Assembly (NCBI GenBank): GCA_002499445.1
Contig: DALS01000016.1
Location: 635-64,634, forward strand
DNA length: 64,000 nt
Source of the DNA: Methanosarcina sp. UBA293
GTDB lineage: Archaea; Halobacteriota; Methanosarcinia; Methanosarcinales; Methanosarcinaceae
Direction: 5' to 3'
The notes below the pieces were generated by a model. That model searched no databases. It was not told the DNA's origin and saw nothing but the letters and a program-made list of their open reading frames with translations. The position numbers and the translations under genes are program-made. Position 1 is the first letter of the stretch, and the number at the start of each line of letters is the position of its first letter. Positions 34,233-43,636 of this stretch are shown piece after piece.

Positions 34233-35249
34233 ATGGTAATCTTAGGATGGAATGCAGCTTCGGAACAGTATGACCCGCTTGATATGCTCGACCAGGCGGT
34301 CACGGCTGAAAAGGCGGGCTTTGAATCGATCTCTGCGAGCGATCACTTTCATCCCTGGGATCCTTCGGGAGAATCGTGCAATATTTGGACATGGCTGGGC
34401 GCGGCTGCTGCGAGGCTGAACGGTATCGAGATCGGCACCGGCGTCACCTGTCCAATCTTGCGCTATAACCCTGCGATTCTCGCCCAGTCGGCAGCAACCG
34501 TCGACAGGATGAACAAAGGAAACTTTTATCTCGGCGTTGGCACCGGGGAAGCGATGAACGAGTACCCGATGACGGGACTATGGCCAGAATACAATAAACG
34601 CCAGGACATGATGCGAGAAGCCATCGAGCTGATGAGATTGCTTTGGAGTGGGGACGAGGTGACCTTCAACGGGGAATATTATACGACGAGAAAAGCCAGA
34701 ATGTACACGATGCCCAGACGGCGAATTCCCATCTATATCTCGTCACTCGTTCCGAACAGCGCGTTCTTCGCGGGTTACTACGGTGACGGTTTGATCAGCG
34801 TTGCCAACCCGCCCGAGGTGATGAAAGCGATTATCGCCAACTTCAAGGCTGGTGCCCAGAAGGCGGGAAAGGACCCTGAAAAGATGCAAAAGCAGGTCGG
34901 AATATGGGTGGCTTACACCGACGACGTAGACGCTGCTGTAAAGATATTTAAGCAGTACTGGGCCGGCACTATGATCTTTGCGACATATCTCCAGAACATC
35001 TATACTCCGGAAATGGTGGCAATGAATGGAGCGATCATGGGAGACGATGTGATCAAGAACCGTCTATGCATCTCCAGTGATCCCGACGTGCATGCGAAGT
35101 TCGCACAACGGTTCATCGATGCGGGCTTTAATCGGCTTTACTTTCATTCTGCAGGCCCGAACCAGATCGAGTTCATTGAGGGCTACGGGCGGGATGTGCT
35201 TCCGATCATCCGGGAAAGGAACCATCCTAGAGCTGCAGCCACTGTATAA
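34233..35249 (+). CDS. F420-dependent glucose-6-phosphate dehydrogenase-family oxidoreductase
   Basis: 338 residues with a luciferase-like TIM barrel. The pattern ASDHFHPWDPSGES, IGTGVTCPILRYNPAILAQ and LGVGTGEAMNEYP is that of the F420-dependent glucose-6-phosphate dehydrogenase family (FGD-like). These enzymes oxidise a sugar phosphate or other alcohol with reduction of coenzyme F420. AGAGGT lies 9 nt before the ATG. It precedes a glycogen debranching enzyme, so a sugar substrate is plausible but unproven. GC content is above that of host-like neighbours. Confidence 0.85.
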   Translation: MVILGWNAASEQYDPLDMLDQAVTAEKAGFESISASDHFHPWDPSGESCNIWTWLGAAAARLNGIEIGTGVTCPILRYNPAILAQSAATVDRMNKGNFYLGVGTGEAMNEYPMTGLWPEYNKRQDMMREAIELMRLLWSGDEVTFNGEYYTTRKARMYTMPRRRIPIYISSLVPNSAFFAGYYGDGLISVANPPEVMKAIIANFKAGAQKAGKDPEKMQKQVGIWVAYTDDVDAAVKIFKQYWAGTMIFATYLQNIYTPEMVAMNGAIMGDDVIKNRLCISSDPDVHAKFAQRFIDAGFNRLYFHSAGPNQIEFIEGYGRDVLPIIRERNHPRAAATV

Positions 35250-35277
35250 AATGGATACTTGATTGTGAGGAATTTGC

Positions 35278-37461
35278 ATGTTAGAGCCTTCTGAACGAGA
35301 GGGAATCCGCGAAGCGTGGGACATATACAAGAGACATACCCTGTCTAACAGCATTATCAACGAGATGGTCATACGGGACGGCGAGCTGACGTTCATAACG
35401 CAAGAGAACGGCGAGATACCCATTACAAAAAATTATGGGTATGGCCTCTATTACCATGATTGCAGGTTCCTAAGCGGTTTTCTAATGCGACTCATGGACA
35501 CACCTCCGACACGGGTTCTGTCCAGCGATGAAAGAGGTTTTAGATCGACGCTTATGGTCACCAATCCGGAAATAAAGGATTGCACAGGTACCACCATCTC
35601 CAAAGAAACCCTCCTTGGCATCCTGGACACGGTCATACCTGGCTGCGTCAGGCATACTCATACCATTCGGAACTTCAACACATTCCCTGTGACCTTGAAC
35701 CTGACTTTTGAGTTCGACGCAGATTTCGAGGATATATTCACCATCAGGGGCATCGCCCCACCTACTGCTGCGAAAGTGCTACCAGCCAGGGATGATGGTA
35801 AAAACCTTTACTTATCCTATGAAGGGGAGGACAAGTATCGTCGCAACACGATCATCGCATTTGATCCATTACCCACGAAGATGGGAGGGAAAAAATGTAC
35901 CTTCGAGCTGAAGATAAGTCCCCACGGGTCACAGACAGTAAACGTGGAAATCTCCGTTGAGGAGATTAAGCCCGACAAGGAGCCGGAAAGACCAGTGAAA
36001 AATCCCGATCAGCGAATGAACCAGATCATGAGATCTTATATCGCAGCCCTCGAATGCTGCGACAACATACCGACCAACAACAACATCCTCAACAGCATCA
36101 TGGTGCGTTCGCTGGCCGATCTGAACATGATGCGCATGAGCCTAAACGGATACATGTTCCATTCGGCGGGGGTACCCTGGTACGACACGCTATTCGGGCG
36201 GGATAGCATCATCTCAGCACTCCAGCTATTGTCATTCGAGGCAGGGCTGGCAAAAAGTACGTTGCTCGTGAACGCAAAATTCCAAAGCAACAGATCAGAT
36301 GAGTGGAAGGACCAGGAGCCTGGAAAAATTCTTCACGAACTAAGACAGGGAGAGCTGGCCAACCTGAATCTGATACCTCAAACGCCATATTACGGCACAG
36401 TCGATGCCACTCCCTTGTTCCTGATTCTCCTGACTGAATATGTTAACTGGACGGGAGATATCGAATTGGTCAAGCAGCTGGAAAACAACGTGGATCGAGC
36501 CCTCGAATGGATCAATGTTTATGCAAATATGGAGGGAAATGGATTTGCCTACTATGCGACGAAGTCTCCATTGGGCATTTACAACCAGGGATGGAAGGAC
36601 TCGCCCGATTCGATAAGCCATTCAGATGGCACGCTGGCAAAACAACCGATCGCAGTTGCTGAAGTACAGGGATACGTGTACATGGCTAAAAAACGCCTTG
36701 CGCCGCTATTCAGAAAGCTGTGTCGAGAAAGCGACGCCATCAGGCTTGAAAAAGAGGCTGGAGAACTAAAAGAGAGGTTCAACCGAGAGTTCTGGATGAA
36801 AGACAGGCAATTTTTTGCCCAGGCATTGGATGCGGAAGGCGTATGCGATGTGATATCGTCGAACCCGGCACAGTGCATGTGGACAGGAATCATCGATCAA
36901 AAATACGTAAAATACCTTGTCGACAGGATCTTCAGAGATGACATGTTCACCGAATGGGGTATTCGCACTCTGTCCTCAAAAGAGCAGCGGTACAATCCGC
37001 TAGGATACCATAACGGTACGGTCTGGCCGCATGACAACGCGATAATTGCCATGGGCTTGAGAAAGTATGGTTTCATCAATGAGATGTCCTTATTGTTCAC
37101 GGGCATGTATGAGGCGGCTAAGGCATTCGAGGACTACCGTCTACCGGAGTGCTTCGGTGGGCTGACGCGCTCAGAGTACGGCATCCCCGTGAAATACCCG
37201 GTAGCCTGTAGCCCGCAGGCGTGGGCGTCTGGGACCGTGCCGTTTATGCTCATCGCCAGCCTGGGCATAGCTCCCGACGCCCTGAATAACCGGCTGATCA
37301 TCAACAAGCCCCATCTGCCTTCGTGGCTAGACAACGTGCAGTTCAACAGCGTGAAAGTCGGCAACACGCTGACCGATCTGAATTTCAGGCGCATTGAAGA
37401 GGAGACACTGGTCAACGTATCCAAGAGGAGCGGGGAAATAAATGTGCTCATCGAGTATTAA
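35278..37461 (+). CDS. Glycogen debranching enzyme (amylo-alpha-1,6-glucosidase-like)
   Basis: 727 residues. The N-terminal about 240 residues form the beta-rich GDE_N_bis domain (NSIINEMVIRDGELTFIT, YYHDCRFLSGF). The C-terminal part (about 270-720) is the (alpha/alpha)6 barrel of GH15/GDE_C type: GVPWYDTLFGRDSIISALQ (likely catalytic-site Asp/Arg region), QGELANLNLIP, YYGTVDATPLFLILL, and YHNGTVWPHDNAIIAMG with a likely catalytic acid near it. It would hydrolyse alpha-1,6 branches in glycogen. It starts 28 nt after the F420 enzyme and belongs to the same GC-rich, probably acquired block. Confidence 0.92.
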   Translation: MLEPSEREGIREAWDIYKRHTLSNSIINEMVIRDGELTFITQENGEIPITKNYGYGLYYHDCRFLSGFLMRLMDTPPTRVLSSDERGFRSTLMVTNPEIKDCTGTTISKETLLGILDTVIPGCVRHTHTIRNFNTFPVTLNLTFEFDADFEDIFTIRGIAPPTAAKVLPARDDGKNLYLSYEGEDKYRRNTIIAFDPLPTKMGGKKCTFELKISPHGSQTVNVEISVEEIKPDKEPERPVKNPDQRMNQIMRSYIAALECCDNIPTNNNILNSIMVRSLADLNMMRMSLNGYMFHSAGVPWYDTLFGRDSIISALQLLSFEAGLAKSTLLVNAKFQSNRSDEWKDQEPGKILHELRQGELANLNLIPQTPYYGTVDATPLFLILLTEYVNWTGDIELVKQLENNVDRALEWINVYANMEGNGFAYYATKSPLGIYNQGWKDSPDSISHSDGTLAKQPIAVAEVQGYVYMAKKRLAPLFRKLCRESDAIRLEKEAGELKERFNREFWMKDRQFFAQALDAEGVCDVISSNPAQCMWTGIIDQKYVKYLVDRIFRDDMFTEWGIRTLSSKEQRYNPLGYHNGTVWPHDNAIIAMGLRKYGFINEMSLLFTGMYEAAKAFEDYRLPECFGGLTRSEYGIPVKYPVACSPQAWASGTVPFMLIASLGIAPDALNNRLIINKPHLPSWLDNVQFNSVKVGNTLTDLNFRRIEEETLVNVSKRSGEINVLIEY

Positions 37462-37522
37462 CTGCTGGAACTAAACGGAAAAATTGAAGAAAACAGGCTT
37501 AACAATAGATTTAGGAGAGCAT

Positions 37523-37795
37523 ATGGCAAAAGTATTAATGTACACCATAAGCACCTGCCCTGTATGCCGGAAAACAAAGGATTTTTTCCGGGCCAGAGGC
37601 ATACCATTCGATTTCATCGATTACGATCTCGCCAGCGAGAGTGAGCAAAACAAGATCGCAGCCGAGATGATGAAGGGTACCGGCAATATCGGCTTTCCGT
37701 TTGTCAGGATCGACGATGTTGTGGTCATCGGGTTCAATCCAGAAAGGTTTGAACAACTCTTGAAATCGGAGAAGCTCGATCCGGCAACCAACTAG
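37523..37795 (+). CDS. Glutaredoxin-like protein
   Basis: 90 residues from the ATG at 37523, preceded by AGGAG at 5 nt; a longer frame from 37484 has no such signal. Thioredoxin fold with the active site CPVC (STCPVCRKTKDF) and FPFVRIDD, the cis-Pro loop. It reduces disulfides or carries electrons to a reductase. It ends 20 nt before the Old Yellow Enzyme gene and is probably co-transcribed with it. Confidence 0.88.
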   Translation: MAKVLMYTISTCPVCRKTKDFFRARGIPFDFIDYDLASESEQNKIAAEMMKGTGNIGFPFVRIDDVVVIGFNPERFEQLLKSEKLDPATN

Positions 37796-37815
37796 GCTTA
37801 AAGGAGATAATCATC

Positions 37816-38907
37816 ATGACAGGAGAAGTGGACCTTTTTTCACAGTATCGGATGGGCGATCTTACGCTGCCAAACCGCATAGTGATGGCGCCAATGACCC
37901 GCAACCGCGCAGGGGATGCCGACGTCCCGGTCTTACTGACAGTCACTTATTATGTGCAGCGAGCCTCGGCCGGCATGATTATCACCGAGGGCTCGCAGGT
38001 TAGCCCGCAGGGGGTGGGCTACGTGCATACACCTGGCATATACTCTGCGGCACAAGTCGCCGGCTGGAAAAAGATAGCAGAGGCCGTCCACCAGGCTGAT
38101 GGCAGGATTTTCATTCAGCTCTGGCATGTAGGGCGAGTCTCCCACCCCGACTTCCTGGGCGGCGATCTGCCGGTCGCACCATCTGCGCTACCAGTCGAAG
38201 GCTTTGTCCACACACCAGGTGGAAAAAAGCCAATTCCTGTACCCAGGGCTCTGAAAACTGATGAGATGCCGGACATAGTTAGGCAGTTTCGGCAGGCGGC
38301 GGAGAACGCTAGAGCCGCCGGCTTCGATGGTGTAGAAATCCATGGCGCTAACGGCTACCTGTTAGACCAATTCCTGCGGAGCGGGTCCAACAAACGAACC
38401 GATATGTATGGCGGCAGCCTTGAGAATCGGGCTCGTCTGCCGCTTGAAGTCACGAAAGCCGTCATCGAGGTATGGGGCAGGGATCGTGTCGGCTACCGAA
38501 TCTCCCCACACAATAATGCGCATTCTATGTCAGATGCCAATCCATTGGAGACCTTTTCCTATTTCACCAGAGAACTGAACAAAATAGGTCTGAGCTACCT
38601 TCATTTAATCGAGCCCATTGGGGGCAGGGCAGGGTTTGTGCCGCCAGAAGCACGACTTGGGCCTACCCTTCGCAGGATTTTTAAAAGGACATTCATACTA
38701 AATGGGGGCTACGACCTCCAAAGCGGGAGCGAAGCTATTTCAAGGGGCGAAGCAGACCTGATAGCCTTCGGAGTGCCATTCCTAGCCAATCCTGACCTAC
38801 CGGAGCGTTTCAGGCAGAATGAGCCGCTGAACGAGCCGGACGTGGCCACCTTCTACGTGGGCGGCACAAAAGGCTATACGGACTATCCGGCTCTGGTCCC
38901 CAGATGA
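37816..38907 (+). CDS. Old Yellow Enzyme-family NADH:flavin oxidoreductase / alkene reductase
   Basis: 363 residues, FMN-binding TIM barrel. Conserved stretches: LPNRIVMAPMTRNRA (FMN and Thr near the flavin), QLWHVGRVSHPD, GFDGVEIHGANGYLLDQFLR with the His/Asn-type substrate site (HGAN), YGGSLENRARLPLEV, and the phosphate-binding ILNGGYD region. Family members reduce activated C=C bonds or nitro compounds with NAD(P)H. AAAGGAG precedes the ATG. The electron donor in a methanogen is uncertain. Confidence 0.93.
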   Translation: MTGEVDLFSQYRMGDLTLPNRIVMAPMTRNRAGDADVPVLLTVTYYVQRASAGMIITEGSQVSPQGVGYVHTPGIYSAAQVAGWKKIAEAVHQADGRIFIQLWHVGRVSHPDFLGGDLPVAPSALPVEGFVHTPGGKKPIPVPRALKTDEMPDIVRQFRQAAENARAAGFDGVEIHGANGYLLDQFLRSGSNKRTDMYGGSLENRARLPLEVTKAVIEVWGRDRVGYRISPHNNAHSMSDANPLETFSYFTRELNKIGLSYLHLIEPIGGRAGFVPPEARLGPTLRRIFKRTFILNGGYDLQSGSEAISRGEADLIAFGVPFLANPDLPERFRQNEPLNEPDVATFYVGGTKGYTDYPALVPR

Positions 38908-39055
38908 TGCGGCTCAAAACATATTACTGTAAAGTCTTCAGGAGATGTGTATACTTGTGATTCTACACTAGCTTGAGAAAGTTATCATCCCCTCAAGATG
39001 TACAGAGTCATGCAGTAGAGCCATGCAATATAGTGTAATAGAGGTATCCTAACAC

Positions 39056-39634
39056 ATGAATATGACCAGTGGCCGACATGAGGCAAAAAACGCTTCCCCT
39101 AGGAAAGGAGCACTGCGAGCCCTCAACATCCTGTTGAGGCCAGTGTTGGGTGGCTCGCTCGCGCTTTTAGCCGGGGGATTAGGCTATATTACCGGAAACC
39201 TGTGGCTCTTCCCAAGCCTTGGCCCTTCCATTTTCATGATGGTTGAATCGCCCCATCTAAAGTCATCCAGCTTATACAATATGACTATTGGCCACCTGGT
39301 CGGCATTATTAGCGGCTACACCCTTGCTATCATGACAGGTGCTGCTTATGTTCCATCTCCATTCGTGGTCGGCCATCTACAGTTATCACATGTTGTGGCA
39401 TCATGCATTGCCATAGCAATTGTAATACTAATTCATATAGTTCTTAAGGCATTACACCCGCCGGCCATTGCCACTACCTTTCTAATTACCCTTGGTAGTT
39501 TTAAGGCGACATGGCACGATCTATCTGCGATCCTTATAGGCATAGTGATAATAGCCGTCGCCGGAGAAATTGCGAGGTACATGATACTCTCCATTGAGCA
39601 CCGAGATCTTATAGAAGTAATAGGGAACGAGTAG
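39056..39634 (+). CDS. HPP-family membrane protein
   Basis: 192 residues with about four to five membrane helices. The signature LKALHPPAIATT contains the HPP motif that names the family. Some bacterial and plant HPP proteins are linked with nitrite transport or have fused CBS domains; this one is the bare membrane domain. GAGGT lies about 10 nt before the ATG. It is the last gene of the GC-rich block. Confidence 0.85.
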   Translation: MNMTSGRHEAKNASPRKGALRALNILLRPVLGGSLALLAGGLGYITGNLWLFPSLGPSIFMMVESPHLKSSSLYNMTIGHLVGIISGYTLAIMTGAAYVPSPFVVGHLQLSHVVASCIAIAIVILIHIVLKALHPPAIATTFLITLGSFKATWHDLSAILIGIVIIAVAGEIARYMILSIEHRDLIEVIGNE

Positions 39635-39866
39635 GAATAGGGAATGAGTAGGAATGATGCCAAAGAATTTTATAGAATCTTCTATTGAACCTGATTTCAT
39701 GGCATTGTGCCAACAACGTTATCTTACCATCAACCACAGACTCTACAGAACTGAGAATATCAAGCTCACTGACAACAGAACTTACTGAAAATTTATCCCA
39801 ATTCCCGCAAGACTACATAGAACCATAAATTTCATAGTCCGATATAACCTACAAGTCCGTTTTACA

Positions 39867-40193
39867 TCATATCGTGCCCTGTGGAATATTAAACACGCTT
39901 TTCATCGTGCTTAGTTTTATCTCGTCACACATTTCTTTCAATTTCACAAAAGCTGTTTTAAATTCTGGTTGTTGACGCCACGCTTGCACACACGCTGAAG
40001 TTTTCCATGGACCAAATGATATAAACCGATTCTTTTGCTCTAAATCTTGCAACAAGATAATTCCAATGCTACACATCTCATTAGCCTTAGTCCAATTAGC
40101 CAGATCTGTCCAAATCTTTAGAAATTCTTCTTCCTTCCCTTGTTTTACAGACCAAATTTCAGCGGCATATATTACTTCTTTATCCCCCATCAT
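39867..40193 (-). CDS. Antibiotic biosynthesis monooxygenase (ABM) domain protein
   Basis: 108 residues, a single ferredoxin-like ABM domain (VIYAAEIWSVKQGKEEEFLK, then FISFGPWKTSACVQAWRQQPEF). Such proteins are small dimers that act as monooxygenases or quinol/heme-handling enzymes; the substrate is not predictable. The start is placed at the ATG 4 nt after GGTG; a TTG at 40196 and an ATG at 40190 are alternatives. It points toward the GC-rich block, with AT-rich DNA behind it. Confidence 0.75.
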   Translation of the reverse strand: MMGDKEVIYAAEIWSVKQGKEEEFLKIWTDLANWTKANEMCSIGIILLQDLEQKNRFISFGPWKTSACVQAWRQQPEFKTAFVKLKEMCDEIKLSTMKSVFNIPQGTI

Positions 40194-40937
40194 CAATCAC
40201 CCATCGGATTCACTTTCCCCACATAGAGTTATGAAATATGTATATATAGCTGTTATTTTTATCCCAAAATTATTTCACATGCCCTATTTGATTTTCCTGA
40301 TATGCTATTGGTTGTCAAATTCCTTTTTAAAAATTTATCTGAAAACTTCCCTCCACGCCCGCATGTTCGAAGTGAGCAGATATCGGGCGGTCACTGGCGA
40401 AAAAGAACAACAACCCACATAGCAAACAGCCATATGAGCTCCATAGTAATGAAAGTCTCTATCCATTTTAACCCCTGAATAATTTAGTAATTTCCCATAC
40501 GCTAAATATTGAAAAGTCTGAGCCTTAAATTTGCAGATTGTTTTATGTCTTAATAATATGATTTAATGCCATTATTATTTTATTTATCAATCTTATTCTC
40601 AACAAAAAATCATTGTATAAGCTAAGCTCTCCCAATGACTTTTTGTACAAGAGATAGGATACAGGGTGATTTAGAAACGTACCTTTCAGTAAATGACCAG
40701 ACGAGACTAAAAAACGGAAAAATAGCGGCATTATATAAAAATATAGTCACTTATTCTTAAAGAACATTATTGCTTTTTATTGATAAATTTTTTCACCATT
40801 TCTATATAGATGAATAAAAGGCAATGTTTTTATTATAATAAACATAATAATTTATTTAACTAAGCTGCAAGTAAATTTACCTTTTCCGAAAATAAAATAT
40901 TTTATAAAAGAATAATAAGTAAAGCCTGGAGATTATC
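40194..40937. other. AT-rich intergenic region
   Basis: No supportable gene on either strand over about 740 bases. The right end holds the promoter area of the lipoprotein gene (AAAATATTTTATAAAAG near 40895-40912 is TATA-like). Confidence 0.45.
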
Positions 40938-41852
40938 ATGAATCTTGACAGTGAAATTTTCGGAATTAAAGTTATAGGGTTGCTAATTATTATTTTATTA
41001 ATCTCTATATCGGGATGTAGTTCAAACCCGGATAAGGAAAATTCAAAAGCCAGTGAAAATGCACAGTTAGTAGAATCTGCACGAGAAGCAACTACAACGG
41101 CAAACGTAGCCAGCACAGACAAAAATATTATAGCTCTAGAAAGTACTGAACCGATGTCGAGTTCGGCAAAGGTTATATATCTCCATCACAGCACCGGCGG
41201 AGTCATCTGGGACGGTGGGGTAGAGACTTCGATTTCAAATTACAATACTGAACACGGTACAGACTACAGTATAACACACCTGGAATTTCCAAAATCGTCC
41301 CCCTATGGATGGAATAATTATCCTTATGATTATTGGAATATCTGGGTAAATCATGCCGGCACTTCTGCCTATAAAAAAGAACCGACCTTGGAGATACTGA
41401 CTCAGACTTATGACGTCATCGTTTGGAAGCACTGTTTCCCGGTCAGCAACGTTGCTGCCGATACCGGTTCTCCAGATATAACTTCCAGCGTCAAAAGCGA
41501 AGAGAATTATAAGCTGCAATACAACGCCCTGAAAGCGAAGATGCATGAGTTTCCGAATAAACGCTTCATCGTTTGGACCGGTGCAGCTTTAGTAGAAAGC
41601 ACGACTAATGCCGCAGAAGCCGAGAGAGCAAGAGGCTTTGCGAACTGGGTCAAGACAACATGGGATGAGCCCGGCGATAATATCTATGTCTGGGATTTCC
41701 GCGACCTGGAAACTGGAGGCGGGCTATACCTCTTGCCGGAAAATGCCGCATCAACTTCAGATTCTCACCCTAATCCCACTTTTGCCGCTTCCGCCGCTCC
41801 ACTGATCGGCCAACGTATCATTGATGTCATAGAAGGACGCGGTGATAATTAG
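40938..41852 (+). CDS. Membrane-anchored lipoprotein with SGNH-hydrolase-like domain
   Basis: 304 residues. A signal helix (about 12-26) ends in the lipobox ISGC (Cys about 27), then a Ser/Asn/Glu-rich linker to about residue 70. The rest resembles an SGNH/GDSL-type alpha/beta hydrolase domain: VIYLHHSTGGVIWDGG at its first strand, YDVIVWKHCFPVSN, RFIVWTGAAL, and near the end a DSHPNPTF motif where catalytic Asp and His of the family usually lie (DxxH). GGAG lies 6 nt before the ATG. The substrate, possibly surface glycans or esters, is unknown. Confidence 0.7.
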   Translation: MNLDSEIFGIKVIGLLIIILLISISGCSSNPDKENSKASENAQLVESAREATTTANVASTDKNIIALESTEPMSSSAKVIYLHHSTGGVIWDGGVETSISNYNTEHGTDYSITHLEFPKSSPYGWNNYPYDYWNIWVNHAGTSAYKKEPTLEILTQTYDVIVWKHCFPVSNVAADTGSPDITSSVKSEENYKLQYNALKAKMHEFPNKRFIVWTGAALVESTTNAAEAERARGFANWVKTTWDEPGDNIYVWDFRDLETGGGLYLLPENAASTSDSHPNPTFAASAAPLIGQRIIDVIEGRGDN

Positions 41853-42750
41853 TTTTATTCAAAACCTGACCATCCTTTATCGTAAAACATTTTGTAAAGA
41901 GTTCGAATCCAGGCGTAAAAAATAACTCCTCCTTTCGAGAGGTTGTTTTACCTTGCAGCTTACCACACATCTTTCAAGGAATATAGTGATTTCGATATTG
42001 AGTACAGCACCTTATAACAGAGTATACGACGCTATGCTTCTTCTTGAAGAAGGTAACACACAAAATGAGGAAAATAAATTAAGCCCTTAAAAGTCATATA
42101 TTTCAAATCTGAAATGGTCTTTAATAACTTTCTTTTGTTTTTAATTAGAATCAACTTGATAAAAAGTAGATTAACTGCTTCAAAGCAAAGAAGTCTTATG
42201 AATCCAGAGATTATGTAATATTTTAGAAAACTGTTGTCGAATACCCTATATTTTGAAGACCATATTTTTTCTATCGATAACACAATTCTCAGTGCTTGTT
42301 GATGTTAGTTTTTAGCCAAAAATAACATTACGAAAATAAAAACAAAGGAAACCTATAATCGCCTTTATATTCTTTGAGAGGGGTAGAATATCGAGTGATA
42401 ATGATAATTAAAGACCCAATACTTATTATTCAGATCGTTGAAGCTGGTAACCGGAATAAAATCTATCGAAACCATTGAGCCCAACAGAACATGCACAACA
42501 GCTGCAAAGGGGAATTTCTATCTCAAATATTAAGCACATTACCTGACACCTTAATGAGAAAAATAAAAACCTGTATATTAAAATCAATAAACTCTGTTTT
42601 TGTACTGAAGAAAAACGTTACAAAATTGATCTAAGTGTTCAGAAATTTCAGCACACTTTCAGTTGAATCATTTTGGGGATGAGAATCATCCCATCCCCCT
42701 TATTCAGCATACATAACATGAATAATTTCAAAGACGAAAAAAGACTAGTT
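41853..42750. other. Intergenic region between lipoprotein and frhB
   Basis: No gene. A short tRNA-like GTTCGAATCC at 41911-41920 has no surrounding cloverleaf. A 7-bp hairpin (GGGATGA 42676-42682 / TCATCCC 42686-42692, 3-nt loop) lies 59 nt downstream of frhB, on the side where its transcript ends. Confidence 0.45.
42676..42692 (-). terminator. Hairpin downstream of frhADGB
   Basis: Perfect 7-bp stem, 3-nt loop. On the minus strand it is followed by AAAATGATTC, not by a T-run, so classical termination is doubtful. The core GGATGA-N3-TCATCC is the same as in the hairpin after the ATP synthase operon. Confidence 0.35.
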
Positions 42751-43626
42751 TCAAGCGTAAGGATCCCTTAACGCCTTGTTGACGCCGAAGGTCTTACGTT
42801 CCTCAACTGTCTTCCTGTTCTTATCGATTTTCTCCTTCGCAAGCTTTGTAACGAGATCAAGGCCGGGCTTGACATCCTCGATTGGCTTTGTCTCGAACAA
42901 ACCCGCGGCGACAGCTTTAGACCAGATTTCGTTACCCTTCTTGGTGCGGATGAAAACCGTGGACCAGCCGTCAGGGCTTCCGACCGAACCGGTCGAGATG
43001 TCGGCGAGGTTGGAAACATAGTCAAGGCAGACATGACAGCCTGGCTGCTCGTATTTGTGGGTTGCCTTGATGGGCAGGCTGGTGACGTTCCCGCGCTCGG
43101 TGTAGACCCAGAACTTGCCCTTCCCGATATCCATCCTCTTCACGGAGTTGAGGCTCTGCGCTGCATGGTCCTCAACAATGGTTTGCAGAGACTTGTATGG
43201 GAAGTTCTCCATACAGAAGAGCCCTACTGTGAAGGCGACCTTGCCCGGGACGTCCCGCATGTTGATTGGATAGAGCTGAGCCTTCCTGACGGCCTGCATC
43301 TGGCAGCAGACACCGGTGACTCCGACTTTGTCGAGGCCAAAGGACCGGGTTGCTTCCTTGAGCCAGGAGATCTGGGGGCTGATGCTGTACTTTGTCCCTC
43401 GTGCCTTGAGAATGTCCTCACGGCTCATCGCGACGAACGGCCTGGGCTCCCAGGGTCGATCGCCTTCTCCTGCCACAATGGTCCCATCGATGATTCCTTG
43501 CTCAAGAGCATAAACCATGAGGGTGGTGGCAATGCCGCCGTCCTGTGCCTTTTTGAGGATTTCCTTGTCCGTGCTCCTTGCCGAAACGCAGGTTATGTAT
43601 TTACCGAGATATGGATCTTCAATCAT
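42751..43626 (-). CDS. frhB: F420-reducing hydrogenase subunit beta
   Basis: 291 residues from the ATG at 43626 (GGAG 6 nt upstream). FrhB carries FAD and one 4Fe-4S cluster and reduces coenzyme F420. Its N-terminus (ITCVSARSTDKEILKKAQDG) and DGGIATTLMVYALEQGIIDG are typical, as are the Cys residues in VGVTGVCCQMQAV, FCMENFPY and QPGCHVCLDYV that ligate the cluster. It lies 10 nt after frhG and closes the operon. Confidence 0.95.
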   Translation of the reverse strand: MIEDPYLGKYITCVSARSTDKEILKKAQDGGIATTLMVYALEQGIIDGTIVAGEGDRPWEPRPFVAMSREDILKARGTKYSISPQISWLKEATRSFGLDKVGVTGVCCQMQAVRKAQLYPINMRDVPGKVAFTVGLFCMENFPYKSLQTIVEDHAAQSLNSVKRMDIGKGKFWVYTERGNVTSLPIKATHKYEQPGCHVCLDYVSNLADISTGSVGSPDGWSTVFIRTKKGNEIWSKAVAAGLFETKPIEDVKPGLDLVTKLAKEKIDKNRKTVEERKTFGVNKALRDPYA

Positions 43627-43636
43627 CTTTATCTCC

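Noticed and set aside
41911..41920. tRNA-like GTTCGAATCC
   Set aside because: The T-loop-like string has no pairing T stem, anticodon arm or acceptor around it.
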